Assembly (NCBI RefSeq): GCF_003634215.1
Contig: NZ_RBWX01000007.1
Location: 854,945 to 918,944 of the forward strand
Direction of reading: 5' to 3'
Length of the DNA stretch: 64,000 nucleotides
DNA from: Sphingosinicella microcystinivorans
GTDB taxonomy: Bacteria; Pseudomonadota; Alphaproteobacteria; Sphingomonadales; Sphingomonadaceae
Below are positions 9,030-17,653 of this stretch, in pieces. The position numbers were made by a program, and so were the translations under genes. How positions within the stretch are numbered: the stretch's first letter is position 1; the number at the start of each line of letters is the position of its first letter. The notes under the pieces are model-generated. The model saw only the letters and a list, made by a program, of their open reading frames with translations. It was not told the origin of the DNA and did not search any database.

Positions 9030-10904
9030 ATGGCAACCAAGCTTAAAGACCCCATGCCCACCGAGGGCGCGGCGATCGCGCGTGACGCGGTCGTTGTTCG
9101 TTTCGCCGGAGACTCCGGCGACGGCATGCAGCTCACCGGCGGGCAGTTCACGCTGTCCACCGCGCTCGCGGGCAACGACCTCGCGACCTTCCCGGATTTT
9201 CCGGCGGAAATCCGCGCGCCGCAGGGCACGACCTTCGGCGTTTCGGCATTCCAGATCAATTTCGGTTCCACCGCGATCGAAACTGCGGGCGATGCGCCCG
9301 ACATCCTCGTCGCGATGAACCCTGCCGCCTTGAAGACGAACCTCAAGGCGCTGCGTCCGGGCGGGCTCATCATCGCCGACACCGGCGAGTTCAACGCCCG
9401 CAACCTCAAGAAGGCGGGCTACGAGGTCGATCCGCTGACAGACGGCAGCCTTGCCGACTATCAGGTCGTCGCCTTCGATATCTCCGCGCGCACCATGGAG
9501 TCGGTCGCCGACTTCGGCCTCGGCAACAAGGAAGCCCTGCGCTGCAAGAACATGTGGACGCTCGGCCTCGCGCTCTGGATGTTCGATCGCGACCGCCAGC
9601 CGCTCATCGATTGGCTGAACGCCAAGTTCTCGAAGAACCCGGTCCTCGCCGACGCGAACATCGCCGCGCTCAACGCCGGTCACGGTTACGGCGAAACGGC
9701 GGAAATGGGCACGTTCGCGCGCTATCATGTCGATGCCGCGCCTGCCGAGGCGGGTCTCTACCGCACCGTCACGGGCGCGGAGGCGCTGAGCCTCGGTCTC
9801 GTCGTCGGCGCGAACCTCGCGCATCTGCCGCTGTTCTTCGGCTCGTACCCGATCACGCCCGCCTCCTCGATCCTGCACACGCTCGCGCGTCTCAAGGAGT
9901 ACGGCGTCACCACCTTCCAGGCCGAAGACGAGATCGCCGCGATCTGCGCCGCGATCGGCGCGTCCTATGCGGGCCAGCTCGGCATCACCTCGTCGTCCGG
10001 CCCCGGCATTGCGCTGAAGGGTGAAGCGCTCGGCCTCGCGATCATGACCGAACTGCCGCTCGTCATCGTGAACAGCCAGCGCGGCGGGCCGTCGACGGGC
10101 CTTCCCACGAAGACCGAGCAGTCGGATCTCTATCAGGCGGTCTACGGCCGCAACGGCGACGCGCCGCTCGCCGTGATCGCCGCCCGCTCACCGTCCGATG
10201 CGTTCGATGCCGCGATCGAGGCCTGCCGCCTCGCCGTGCGCTACATGACCCCGGTGATGCTGCTGACGGACGGCTACATCGCCAACGCCGCCGAGCCGTG
10301 GAAGGTGCCGGACATCGGCACCTATGAAGAGTTCCCGGTGACGTTCCACGAGGAACTGCCGCCAGAGGGCACGGAGCTGAACCCCTACGCCCGCGACGAA
10401 AAGCTCGCGCGCGTCTGGATCAAGCCCGGCACGCCCGGCCTGATGCACCGCATCGGCGGCATCGAGAAGAGCTACAATTCGGGTCACATCGATTATTCGC
10501 CCGAAAACCACCAGAAGATGACCGACACGCGCAAGGCGAAGATCGACGGCATCGCCAACGACATTCCGGAGCAGGACGTCTGCCTCGGCGCGCCGGGCGA
10601 ACGCCTCGCCGTCGTCGGCTGGGGATCGACCTTCGGCCCGATCCATCAGGCCGTGCGCCGCGCCCGCGCGAAGGGTGCGAGCGTTGCCCACATCCACGTC
10701 CGTCACATCTGGCCGCTGCCCAGAAATCTGGGCGAACTTCTGAAGTCTTACGACCGGATTCTCGTGCCTGAAATGAACACCGGCCAGCTCAAGACCGTGC
10801 TGCGCGATCAGTATCTCGTGGATGCGAAACCGCTCAACAAGGTCTCCGGCCAGCCCTTCAAGATCGCCGAGATCGAGGCCGCTATCGAGGGAGCCCTCGC
10901 ATGA
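9030..10904 (+). CDS. korA: 2-oxoacid:acceptor oxidoreductase, fused gamma-alpha subunit
   Basis: Large subunit of a 2-oxoacid (probably 2-oxoglutarate) oxidoreductase that passes electrons to ferredoxin or a similar carrier. The N-terminal ~190 residues are the gamma domain (VVVRFAGDSGDGMQLTGGQF) and the rest is the alpha/pyrimidine-binding part (SYPITPASSILHTLA, FQAEDEIAAICAAIGASYAG, SQRGGPSTGLPTKTEQSDL). The 624 residues match the two-subunit KorAB type found in some aerobes. Its ATGA overlaps korB, so both subunits are made together. Confidence 0.94.
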   Translation: MATKLKDPMPTEGAAIARDAVVVRFAGDSGDGMQLTGGQFTLSTALAGNDLATFPDFPAEIRAPQGTTFGVSAFQINFGSTAIETAGDAPDILVAMNPAALKTNLKALRPGGLIIADTGEFNARNLKKAGYEVDPLTDGSLADYQVVAFDISARTMESVADFGLGNKEALRCKNMWTLGLALWMFDRDRQPLIDWLNAKFSKNPVLADANIAALNAGHGYGETAEMGTFARYHVDAAPAEAGLYRTVTGAEALSLGLVVGANLAHLPLFFGSYPITPASSILHTLARLKEYGVTTFQAEDEIAAICAAIGASYAGQLGITSSSGPGIALKGEALGLAIMTELPLVIVNSQRGGPSTGLPTKTEQSDLYQAVYGRNGDAPLAVIAARSPSDAFDAAIEACRLAVRYMTPVMLLTDGYIANAAEPWKVPDIGTYEEFPVTFHEELPPEGTELNPYARDEKLARVWIKPGTPGLMHRIGGIEKSYNSGHIDYSPENHQKMTDTRKAKIDGIANDIPEQDVCLGAPGERLAVVGWGSTFGPIHQAVRRARAKGASVAHIHVRHIWPLPRNLGELLKSYDRILVPEMNTGQLKTVLRDQYLVDAKPLNKVSGQPFKIAEIEAAIEGALA

Positions 10905-11923
10905 ACGTCCAGACCCCTTTGAAGCCCGCCGACTTCGCCACCGATCAGGAAGTGCGCTGGTGCCCCGGCTGCGGCGACTATGCCATCCTGAAAGGCGTGC
11001 AGCGCACGATGGCGGAGCTTGGCGCGCGGCCTGAAAACACCGTGTTCGTCAGCGGCATCGGCTGCTCGTCGCGCTTCCCGTACTACATGGCGACCTACGG
11101 CTTCCACACCATCCACGGCCGCGCGCCCGCCATCGCGACCGGCGTGAAGCTCGCCAACCCGGAACTCGACGTGTGGCTCGTCACCGGCGACGGCGACGGC
11201 CTGTCGATCGGCGGCAACCACATGCTGCACCTGCTGCGCCGCAATCTCGATTGCCAGGTGCTGCTGTTCAACAACGAGATCTACGGGCTCACCAAGGGCC
11301 AGTATTCGCCCACCAGCCGCGTCGGCACGCGCACGCCCACCTCGCCGTTCGGTTCGGTGGACCGTCCCGCGAGCCCCTGCGCCTTCGCGATCGGCGCGGG
11401 CGCACGCTTCATCGCGCGCTGCATCGATACCTCGCAGAAGGAAATGCCCGGCATCCTGAAACGCGCCCACGCGCACAAGGGCACCAGCTTCGTCGAGCTC
11501 TACCAGAACTGCATCGTCTACAACGACGCGGTGTTCGAGCCGTTCACCGCGAAGGCGAATGCCGCCGAGAGCCAGATCTGGCTGGAACACGGCAAGCCGA
11601 TGCTGTTCGCGGGCGGCACCAAGGGCCTCACGCTCAACCGTCAGGAACTCCGTCTGGAGGTCGTCGAGGTTGCGGACGGCAACTGGGAAGCTGCGGGCGT
11701 CATCGTCCACGACGAAACCAACAAGGGCGTCGCGCAGATGCTGGTGGACATGCCGTTCCCCGGTTTTCCGATCGCGCTCGGCGTCATCTTCTGCTCGCCC
11801 GCGCCCAGCTACGAAAGCGCACTCGTCGAACAGGCGAAGACGCTGACGCAAGGCAAGATCGCCGACCTCTCCGCGCTGATCCGCAAGGGCCAGACGTGGG
11901 AAGTCGCCGAAAAGCGCGACTGA
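10901..11923 (+). CDS. korB: 2-oxoacid:acceptor oxidoreductase, beta subunit
   Basis: Thiamine diphosphate and iron-sulfur subunit of the KorAB enzyme. Visible motifs are the Cys pair WCPGCGDY (Cys21, Cys24) and GIGCSS for the 4Fe-4S cluster, and the TPP/Mg motif TGDGDGLSIGGNH followed by NNEIYGLTKGQ. The length is 340 residues. It overlaps korA by four bases. The pair could provide a second, ferredoxin-linked route from 2-oxoglutarate to succinyl-CoA alongside the TCA-cycle dehydrogenase, which is not in this window. Confidence 0.95.
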   Translation: MNVQTPLKPADFATDQEVRWCPGCGDYAILKGVQRTMAELGARPENTVFVSGIGCSSRFPYYMATYGFHTIHGRAPAIATGVKLANPELDVWLVTGDGDGLSIGGNHMLHLLRRNLDCQVLLFNNEIYGLTKGQYSPTSRVGTRTPTSPFGSVDRPASPCAFAIGAGARFIARCIDTSQKEMPGILKRAHAHKGTSFVELYQNCIVYNDAVFEPFTAKANAAESQIWLEHGKPMLFAGGTKGLTLNRQELRLEVVEVADGNWEAAGVIVHDETNKGVAQMLVDMPFPGFPIALGVIFCSPAPSYESALVEQAKTLTQGKIADLSALIRKGQTWEVAEKRD

Positions 11924-11951
11924 GCCGAGCGGGCGGGGAGGGCAGACCCGC

Positions 11952-12128
11952 ATGGCCGAACTCATAAACCTCCGCCAAAGGCGCAAGGCAAAAGCCCGCG
12001 CCGAGGCGGAGGTCAAAGCCGCCCAAAATCGCCACCTTCACGGAAGAACCCTCGCCGAAAAACGCGCGGCGAAGGACGAAGCCACGCGTCTGGAAAAGCA
12101 CGTCGAGGCGCACAAGCGCGAGGACTAA
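11952..12128 (+). CDS. DUF4169 family small basic protein
   Basis: A 58-residue, Lys/Arg/Ala-rich protein beginning MAELINLRQRRKAKARAEAE and ending in a charged helix (LEKHVEAHKRED). This is the characteristic pattern of DUF4169, common in Alphaproteobacteria and of unknown function. GGGAGGG lies about 10 bases before the ATG. It follows korB by 28 bases and is probably cotranscribed. Confidence 0.85.
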   Translation: MAELINLRQRRKAKARAEAEVKAAQNRHLHGRTLAEKRAAKDEATRLEKHVEAHKRED

Positions 12129-12143
12129 CCCCGCGTTCCCACC

Positions 12144-12172
12144 CGTCATACCGGCGAAGGCCGGTATCCATG
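12144..12172. repeat. REP-like palindromic element
   Basis: ATACCGGC (12149-12156) and GCCGGTAT (12161-12168) form a perfect 8-bp stem with a GAAG loop, inside the common alphaproteobacterial intergenic pattern CGTCATNCCGGCGAAGGCCGG. It lies just downstream of the korAB-DUF4169 operon and may stop or stabilise that transcript. Confidence 0.75.
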
Positions 12173-12217
12173 CAACGGTCAAATGGGCGCCAGCCTACGC
12201 TGTGAAGACCATAGGTC

Positions 12218-12568
12218 TCACCTGTTGCGATACCAGCGGACAGGTTGCCGCCTGTCCTTGCCTAGCCAACGGAATACGCGAACGTTAACGCTCACCAGCA
12301 GATGTAGAGAGCGTGTGCGATCAATATAGTTGCACAATCGGAGCAGGCGATCAGCGCTAAGCTCCTTTGGGACGCTGGCTCTGATTGTCCACTGCGTGGC
12401 AGAAACACGAGTAGGAATGGACACTTTAAACCCATGTAGCCTGAGAAGACGCGCGATGCCGCCAACGTCGGGAAGAGAAGCTCTGAAGCGAAACAGGCTT
12501 GGTCGTTCATCGCGCTTAGACCTTCTCAGGCGATGTCTTTTTCGCTTCTCATAAGTCCAAGGTTTCAC
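12218..12568 (-). CDS. Hypothetical protein, basic, RraB-like pattern
   Basis: A possible 116-residue protein from the GTG ending at 12568, with GGGAG 9 bases upstream. The first 25 residues are very basic (EKRKRHRLRRSKRDERPS). The middle, FRASLPDVGGIARLLRLHGF then WTIRASVPKELSADRLLRL, has the beta-alpha-beta rhythm of RraB-type or similar small domains. The region is less GC-rich than its neighbours, which suggests transfer. I do not recognise a family with certainty, and it may be non-coding. Confidence 0.4.
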   Translation of the reverse strand: MKPWTYEKRKRHRLRRSKRDERPSLFRFRASLPDVGGIARLLRLHGFKVSIPTRVSATQWTIRASVPKELSADRLLRLCNYIDRTRSLHLLVSVNVRVFRWLGKDRRQPVRWYRNR

Positions 12569-12701
12569 GGCAATTCGCTCCCGAGTTAAGCGAAAGTCGA
12601 AGGGCGACACAAAACAGTTGAAGCAACAACAATCGGCAACATCTTCTAATCGTACAACCCCAACCTTCCAAAATAGGAACACCTGTGCCTCCCTCCGGCA
12701 C

Positions 12702-13508
12702 ATGAACCAACCCCCCGCATCCCTTGCACCCCACCCGAAAACCCAGCGCCACGATGGCTGGACGCCCGAACGCCAGCGCATCTTCCTCGAAAAGCTCGCT
12801 GAATGCGGCACCGTGCAGGATGCCTGCCGCGCTGCGGGGATGAGTCCCGCAAGCGCCTATGCGCTGCGTCAGCGGGCGTCCGGCGCGCTGTTCGCGCTCG
12901 GCTGGGCCGCGGCGCTCCGCCATGCGCGGGAGCGGCTGGCGGACGAGCTTCTCTCCCGCGCCATGCACGGCTGCACCGAAACGGTGGAGCGCGGCGACGA
13001 AATCATCACGCGCCACCGGTTCGACAACCGCTTGTCGATGGCCATGCTCACCCGGCTGGACCGCGAGGCGGAGAAGTTCGACGATGCCGCGCGTACTGTC
13101 ACTGCCGTCGCGGAGGATTTCGAGGCGCTGCTCGATTGCGTGGAAGCGGGCGATACGGAGGCCGAAGCCGCGTTCGTTGCCGCGCACCGGCCGGCGCCGT
13201 GCGCGTCTCCGAATGCGCCGTTTAAGGTTCCGTTTGTCGACAGCGAGCTCATGCTCTCACTCGCCGCAGCGGATCGGCTGCGCGCCTATGCCGCGATGCG
13301 CCCCGAAGACATCGACACGTCCGATCTCGATCCCGGCGCGTTCGGGGCGTGGAGCACAGACCAGTGGGAACGCGCCTATCGCAGCGGTCTTGTGGATGCG
13401 ATAGGGCAATTCGATGCGGAAGAGGACGACGAGGACGATGTGGACGACGAGGGCGCCGGTCCCGGCGAAACGCCCTGGCATGTCTCAACTTCGTCAACTT
13501 CGGCCTGA
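12702..13508 (+). CDS. Hypothetical helix-turn-helix protein
   Basis: A 268-residue protein whose N-terminal 100 residues carry a helix-turn-helix-like section (TPERQRIFLEKLAECG, then VQDACRAAGMSPASAYALR), like the DNA-binding head of transposase- or terminase-small-subunit-type proteins. The C-terminus is strongly acidic (EEDDEDDVDDEG). The final codons encode STSSTSA and contain the repeat described at 13481. The start at 12702 is chosen because the DNA upstream reads as a non-conserved tail. I believe sphingomonads carry several copies of this kind, from memory. Function unknown. Confidence 0.7.
   Translation: MNQPPASLAPHPKTQRHDGWTPERQRIFLEKLAECGTVQDACRAAGMSPASAYALRQRASGALFALGWAAALRHARERLADELLSRAMHGCTETVERGDEIITRHRFDNRLSMAMLTRLDREAEKFDDAARTVTAVAEDFEALLDCVEAGDTEAEAAFVAAHRPAPCASPNAPFKVPFVDSELMLSLAAADRLRAYAAMRPEDIDTSDLDPGAFGAWSTDQWERAYRSGLVDAIGQFDAEEDDEDDVDDEGAGPGETPWHVSTSSTSA
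13481..13502 (+). repeat. Dispersed repeat TGTCTCAACTTC..., copy 1
   Basis: A 22-base sequence beginning TGTCTCAACTTC. It recurs on the other strand at 27181-27202 with one mismatch. Here it forms the last codons of the helix-turn-helix gene. Confidence 0.6.
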
Positions 13509-13583
13509 GCGTTTCGGCCCTGTCGCAGGGGCGGCTGAAAAACCTGCGGGGGAGTTCGGCGCTGCCGCGCGTATCCCCTCTCG

Positions 13584-14162
13584 ATGCTGCAGGTGAATAG
13601 GGGCGCCGAGCGATCGGACGAGCCCGGGGGGCTCATGGTTGCCGTGCAAAACGGCGACGAGGATGCTTTTCGCCTGCTCACAAGGCGCCTTTACGGGCCT
13701 GCGATCGGCGTCGCGACCAAGGTTCTCGGCGACCGCAGCGAGGCCGAGGATGCGGTGCAGGCGGCGCTTGTGAAGCTGTGGCGGCAGGCGGCGTCGTTCG
13801 ATGCGGGCAAGGCGAAGGTGGAAACCTGGTTCCGCCGCATCGTGGTCAACGCCTGTATCGATCGGAAACGGTCGCTGAAGCCGGTGCAGCCGCTCGAACT
13901 GGTGGCTGAGCGGGCGAGCGACGCGCCCGATCCGGAGGAGCTGGCGGGGCAAAGCGCCCGGTCGCGGCGGATATCCGAGGCGATGGGGCATCTGCCCGCG
14001 CGGCAGCGCACCGCCATCGCGCTCTTCTATGGGGAGGGCGCGACGATGAACGAGATTGCCGAGGCGCTGGAGACGACGCCGAAGGCTGTGGAGGGATTAT
14101 TGGCGCGGGCGCGCGCCGAGCTTGCGGAGCGGCTTCGGTCGCTGGCCGATGAGGTGAAGTGA
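13584..14162 (+). CDS. ECF-type RNA polymerase sigma factor
   Basis: A 192-residue sigma-70 family factor with region 2 (GDEDAFRLLTRRLYG...DRSEAEDAVQAALVKLWRQA) and region 4 (LPARQRTAIALFYGEGATMNEIAEAL and KAVEGLLARARAEL), without regions 1 and 3. The ATG at 13635 (MVAVQNGDED) is an alternative start. Its TGA shares a base with the ATG of the next gene. Gene order sigma - membrane protein - periplasmic protein suggests control by an extracytoplasmic signal. Confidence 0.9.
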   Translation: MLQVNRGAERSDEPGGLMVAVQNGDEDAFRLLTRRLYGPAIGVATKVLGDRSEAEDAVQAALVKLWRQAASFDAGKAKVETWFRRIVVNACIDRKRSLKPVQPLELVAERASDAPDPEELAGQSARSRRISEAMGHLPARQRTAIALFYGEGATMNEIAEALETTPKAVEGLLARARAELAERLRSLADEVK

Positions 14163-14644
14163 TGGAACGGGGAAGAGTGATCGAGATCATCGAGGCTTAC
14201 GGCGGTTCCCCCGCCGCGTGGCCCGAGGATGAACGCGCGGCGGCGGAGCGGCTTGCCATGACGGATTCGGCGCTGATCGCCCTGATGAACGATGCGCGCA
14301 GTGTGGATCGGCTGCTGCGTGATTGGGCCTGCGAACTCGTCCCGACGACCGATGCGGAGGCCGATGCCGCCGCGGAGCGCGCGCTTGCCGAGGTTTACAG
14401 GTCTGGCGCGCCGCGTCGCTGGTGGATGCGTGCCGCGTTCGGCGGTGCGATTGCCGCGTCGCTGGCGATTGGCGCCGTGCTTTTGTCGCGGCCCGATGCC
14501 GTGCCGACTCCCGTGCAGGCTCCAAAGCCGGCTGTTCAGGTCGCGCTCGGGGAACTGCCTGGCGAGGATGCGCAGGCGGCGCACGACATGCTGGTGTGGG
14601 GAAACGTATTCACGCCCACGCCTGAAGAGGAGATGGTGTTATGA
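14162..14644 (+). CDS. Single-pass membrane protein, probable anti-sigma factor
   Basis: A 160-residue protein with an acidic cytoplasmic N-terminal part (about residues 1-90, containing Trp-Pro and repeated helices), one membrane segment (AAFGGAIAASLAIGAVLLS) and a short periplasmic tail. I see no zinc-binding HxxxCxxC, so it is not a ZAS-type anti-sigma. The role is inferred from position: it starts inside the sigma stop codon and overlaps the next gene by ATGA. Confidence 0.7.
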   Translation: MERGRVIEIIEAYGGSPAAWPEDERAAAERLAMTDSALIALMNDARSVDRLLRDWACELVPTTDAEADAAAERALAEVYRSGAPRRWWMRAAFGGAIAASLAIGAVLLSRPDAVPTPVQAPKPAVQVALGELPGEDAQAAHDMLVWGNVFTPTPEEEMVL

Positions 14645-15267
14645 GAATGGCGCTGGCAGGCGCGATGCTGGCCGTGGCCGCGTTCGGCGCGGCGGCCGCT
14701 TCCGCGGGCGATGATGTCCGCGCGCAGCGGCAGACGTATCGCTTCGAATGGAAGGCGCCGTTCGCGGATATGTCTCCGCAGGGCGCGGCGATCATTGCAG
14801 AGGCGATGCAGGCGCAGCGCATGCCCTCCAATGCCGAGGAGGTGCGCCGGGCGCGCCAGAAGGTGCTCGATCTGATTTCGGCGGAAAAGCTCGATCTCGA
14901 TGCGATCCGCAAGGCGCAGGCGGAGGAGAGGTCGCTCGCGATCAAGGAGCATGCCCGCGCGCAGGAAAAGATGCTGAAGGCCTATCAGCGGCTGTCGCTG
15001 CAGGATCGCCGCGCCTTCGCCGAAGGGATGCGCGAGCAGGAGGAGCGCATGATGCAGCACCTCGCCCGCGCCCGCGAACGCATGAGGGACGCGCAGGAAC
15101 GCAGCCGCATGGATGCGGATCGCATGAAGCGCGAGATGGAAAAGATGCGCAAGGAGATGCTGCGCAATGCCAAGGAAACCGGCAGTCTCTGGATCGTGAT
15201 CCCTCCGGTGCAGCCGGTTCCGCCCGTCGTTCCGCCCGAACCGGTCGATCCCGACCGGCACGGCTGA
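14641..15267 (+). CDS. Periplasmic metal-sensor-like protein (CnrX/CpxP-type helices)
   Basis: A 208-residue exported protein with a signal peptide (MRMALAGAMLAVAAFGAAAASA) and a long Met-, Arg- and Glu-rich coiled helical region (about residues 40-185) resembling heavy-metal resistance or CpxP/ZraP-like proteins. A Pro-rich end follows (PPVQPVPPVVPPEP). As the third gene in an overlapping operon after a sigma factor and a membrane protein, it is a good candidate for the periplasmic signal sensor. The ligand is unknown; the abundance of Met could suit copper or silver, which is speculation. Confidence 0.7.
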   Translation: MRMALAGAMLAVAAFGAAAASAGDDVRAQRQTYRFEWKAPFADMSPQGAAIIAEAMQAQRMPSNAEEVRRARQKVLDLISAEKLDLDAIRKAQAEERSLAIKEHARAQEKMLKAYQRLSLQDRRAFAEGMREQEERMMQHLARARERMRDAQERSRMDADRMKREMEKMRKEMLRNAKETGSLWIVIPPVQPVPPVVPPEPVDPDRHG

Positions 15268-15277
15268 AGGGCAGGGC

Positions 15278-16147
15278 CTAGCGGCGCCAGCCGGTTTGGC
15301 GTTCGACCTCGCTCCACAGCGCTTCGGCGAGCCGCGCCGTTACCGGGCCGGGCGTGCCGTCGCCGATCCGGTTGCCGTCGATGCTGACGATCGGCAGGCA
15401 GGGCGCGGTGGTCGAGGTCAGGAACGCTTCGGCGGCGTCCAGCGCATCGGCAGCGGTGAACGGCGCTTCCTCGACCCGGATCTGGTGTTCGCGGGCAAGT
15501 GCGAGAAGCGTGCCGCGCATCACGCCGTGCAGGATGTTTTCGGATGCCGGGTAGGTGACGATGGTGCCGTCCTTGCGGACGATCCAGGCGTTGGTGGAGG
15601 AGCCTTCGGTCACGGTGCCGTCGGCGTCAACGAACCAGGCCTCGAAGGCCTTCGCTTCACGGGCCGACTGCTTGGCGAGCACGTTCGGCAGCAGCGCGAT
15701 GGATTTGATGTCGCGGCGCTGCCAGCGGATTTCGGGGTGGGTGATGACGGAAATGCCGGTTTTCTGCTGTGCGACCCGCACCCGGAAGTCGAACGGGCGC
15801 GCTGTCATCACCAGCGTCGGGGTGGTATTGGCGGGGAAGGGATGGTCGCGCCGCGCCGCGCCGCGTGTCACCTGCACATACAGCAGGCCGTCGCGAATGC
15901 GGTTCGCGGCAAGCACGCGGCGGGCGACGATCGAAAGCGCTGCGTCGCTCATGGGCGCGGCGATCGAAAGTTCCCGAAGGCTGCGGCCGAGCCGTGCGAC
16001 GTGCTGCGGCCAGTCGAGCATTCGGCCGTTCAGAGATGCTGCAACCTCGTAGACACCGTCGGCGAACTGAAAGCCCCGGTCTTCGATGTGAACCGTGGCA
16101 TCGGCGAGCGGAACGAGGCGACCGTTGACGTAGGCGAGACGGGACAT
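15278..16147 (-). CDS. D-amino acid transaminase (class IV aminotransferase)
   Basis: PLP fold-type IV transaminase, 289 residues, probably producing D-Ala and D-Glu for peptidoglycan. It starts MSRLAYVNGRLVPLADATVH and contains IEDRGFQFADGVYEV, the PLP lysine region RRDIKSIALLPNVL, VTEGSSTNAWIV and SENILHGVMR. The start at 16147 gives the usual family N-terminus; longer frames do not. It converges with the sigma operon and diverges from the photolyase gene. Confidence 0.9.
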   Translation of the reverse strand: MSRLAYVNGRLVPLADATVHIEDRGFQFADGVYEVAASLNGRMLDWPQHVARLGRSLRELSIAAPMSDAALSIVARRVLAANRIRDGLLYVQVTRGAARRDHPFPANTTPTLVMTARPFDFRVRVAQQKTGISVITHPEIRWQRRDIKSIALLPNVLAKQSAREAKAFEAWFVDADGTVTEGSSTNAWIVRKDGTIVTYPASENILHGVMRGTLLALAREHQIRVEEAPFTAADALDAAEAFLTSTTAPCLPIVSIDGNRIGDGTPGPVTARLAEALWSEVERQTGWRR

Positions 16148-16232
16148 TCTATCGTTATGACTCCGGGGTGTTTTTCGAGCTTGTGAGTAGTGGTCGGGGC
16201 AGGGAAGAACAAGCGGCGATGAAGGGAAAAGC

Positions 16233-17603
16233 ATGAGCGGTACGATCGTTTGGCTCCGCGAGGATCTCCGCCTCGCCGACCAGCCCGCCCTTGCCGCCGC
16301 GGCGCGCGAGGGCTGGGTGATTCCGGTATACGTCCTCGACGATGAAACGCCCCGCCACCGCCGCATCGGCGGTGCCCAGCGCTGGTGGCTGCACCACAGC
16401 CTCGCAAGTCTGGATGCCGATCTCCGCGCCCTCGGTTCGCGCCTCATCCTGCGGCGCGGGGTGGCGGCGGACGTGCTTGCCGATCTCGCCGCGGAAACCG
16501 GTGCCCGGCGGGTTCATGCCCTCCGCCACTACGCGCCGTGGTGGCGCAATGCCGAGCGCGCGCTCGGCGGCAAGGTCGATCTCGTCCTCCACGATGGCGT
16601 CTGCCTGCTGCCGCCGGGCGAAGTGCGGACAGGGGCGGGCGATCTCTACAAGATTTTCACGCCCTTCTGGCGCGCACTCCGCGACCGGATGCCGCCTGCC
16701 GCATCCATCCCCGCGCCCGAGCGTCTCACTGCACCGGAAGTTTGGCCCGCGTCCGACACGCTTGCGGACTGGGCGCTGTTGCCCACCCGTCCCGACTGGG
16801 CGGGCGGCTTCGATGTCTGGATGCCAGGCGAAGCCGGAGCGTCGGAAAGGCTGGAAGCGTTTCTCCCGAACGTCGCGGCCTACGATGCGACACGAAACCT
16901 GCCGTCGGAGGAGGGCGTCTCGTACCTGTCGCCGCATCTGCATTTCGGGGAAATTTCCGTCGCCGAGGTCTGGCGCCGCGCTGCCGCGCGGCCCGGCGCA
17001 GAGCCGTTTCTGCGCGAACTCGCGTGGCGCGACTATGCGCAGAATGTCATCCTTGCCCGCCCGGACTACGGCAAGGCGAACGGCCTTCCTGTGTTCGATC
17101 CGTTTCCCTGGCGTGACATGGCGGACCCCGATGTCGCTGCGGATTTTCGGGCCTGGTGCCGGGGCGAGACCGGTTATCCGATCGTCGACGCGGGGATGCG
17201 TGAGCTTTGGGCCACGGGCTGGATGCACAACCGCGTGCGGATGATCGCGGCGAGTTTTCTCGTGAAGCATCTCCTCGTCGACTGGCGCGAGGGCGAGCGC
17301 TGGTTCTGGGACACGCTCGTCGATGCCGATTACGGCAGCAACAGCGTCAACTGGCAGTGGACGGCGGGCACGGGAATCGACGCGAACATGTTCGTGCGCA
17401 TCATGGCTCCCCTTACCCAGTCCCCAAAGTTCGGCGCGGCGGACTATATCCGCCGCTGGGTCCCCGAACTTTCGGGTCTGGACGATGCCGTGATCCACGA
17501 TCCGGAGGAGCATGACGCGCGGCCCGCGGCCTATCCCGCAAAGCGCATCGGACACCGCGCGGCGCGGGAGCGTGCGCTCGCAGCCCTCTCCACGATTCGC
17601 TAG
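16233..17603 (+). CDS. phrB: Deoxyribodipyrimidine photolyase (cryptochrome/photolyase family)
   Basis: Light-driven repair of cyclobutane pyrimidine dimers. The 456-residue product has the N-terminal antenna-binding Rossmann domain (TIVWLREDLRLADQPAL) and a C-terminal FAD domain with the photolyase signature blocks (RELAWRDYAQNV, TGYPIVDAGMRELWATGWMHNRVRMI and YGSNSVNWQWTAGTG). GAAGGG precedes the ATG. The cyclopropane synthase gene follows 50 bases later, and both are stress-protection functions. Confidence 0.95.
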   Translation: MSGTIVWLREDLRLADQPALAAAAREGWVIPVYVLDDETPRHRRIGGAQRWWLHHSLASLDADLRALGSRLILRRGVAADVLADLAAETGARRVHALRHYAPWWRNAERALGGKVDLVLHDGVCLLPPGEVRTGAGDLYKIFTPFWRALRDRMPPAASIPAPERLTAPEVWPASDTLADWALLPTRPDWAGGFDVWMPGEAGASERLEAFLPNVAAYDATRNLPSEEGVSYLSPHLHFGEISVAEVWRRAAARPGAEPFLRELAWRDYAQNVILARPDYGKANGLPVFDPFPWRDMADPDVAADFRAWCRGETGYPIVDAGMRELWATGWMHNRVRMIAASFLVKHLLVDWREGERWFWDTLVDADYGSNSVNWQWTAGTGIDANMFVRIMAPLTQSPKFGAADYIRRWVPELSGLDDAVIHDPEEHDARPAAYPAKRIGHRAARERALAALSTIR

Positions 17604-17653
17604 GCTTTGAATTCGCATGAAAATGCAGCATAATCGCCGCTTGGGAGAGGCGG

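Noticed and set aside
12702-13508. Phage terminase small subunit
   Set aside because: Only the helix-turn-helix style is similar. There is no terminase large subunit, portal or other phage gene nearby.
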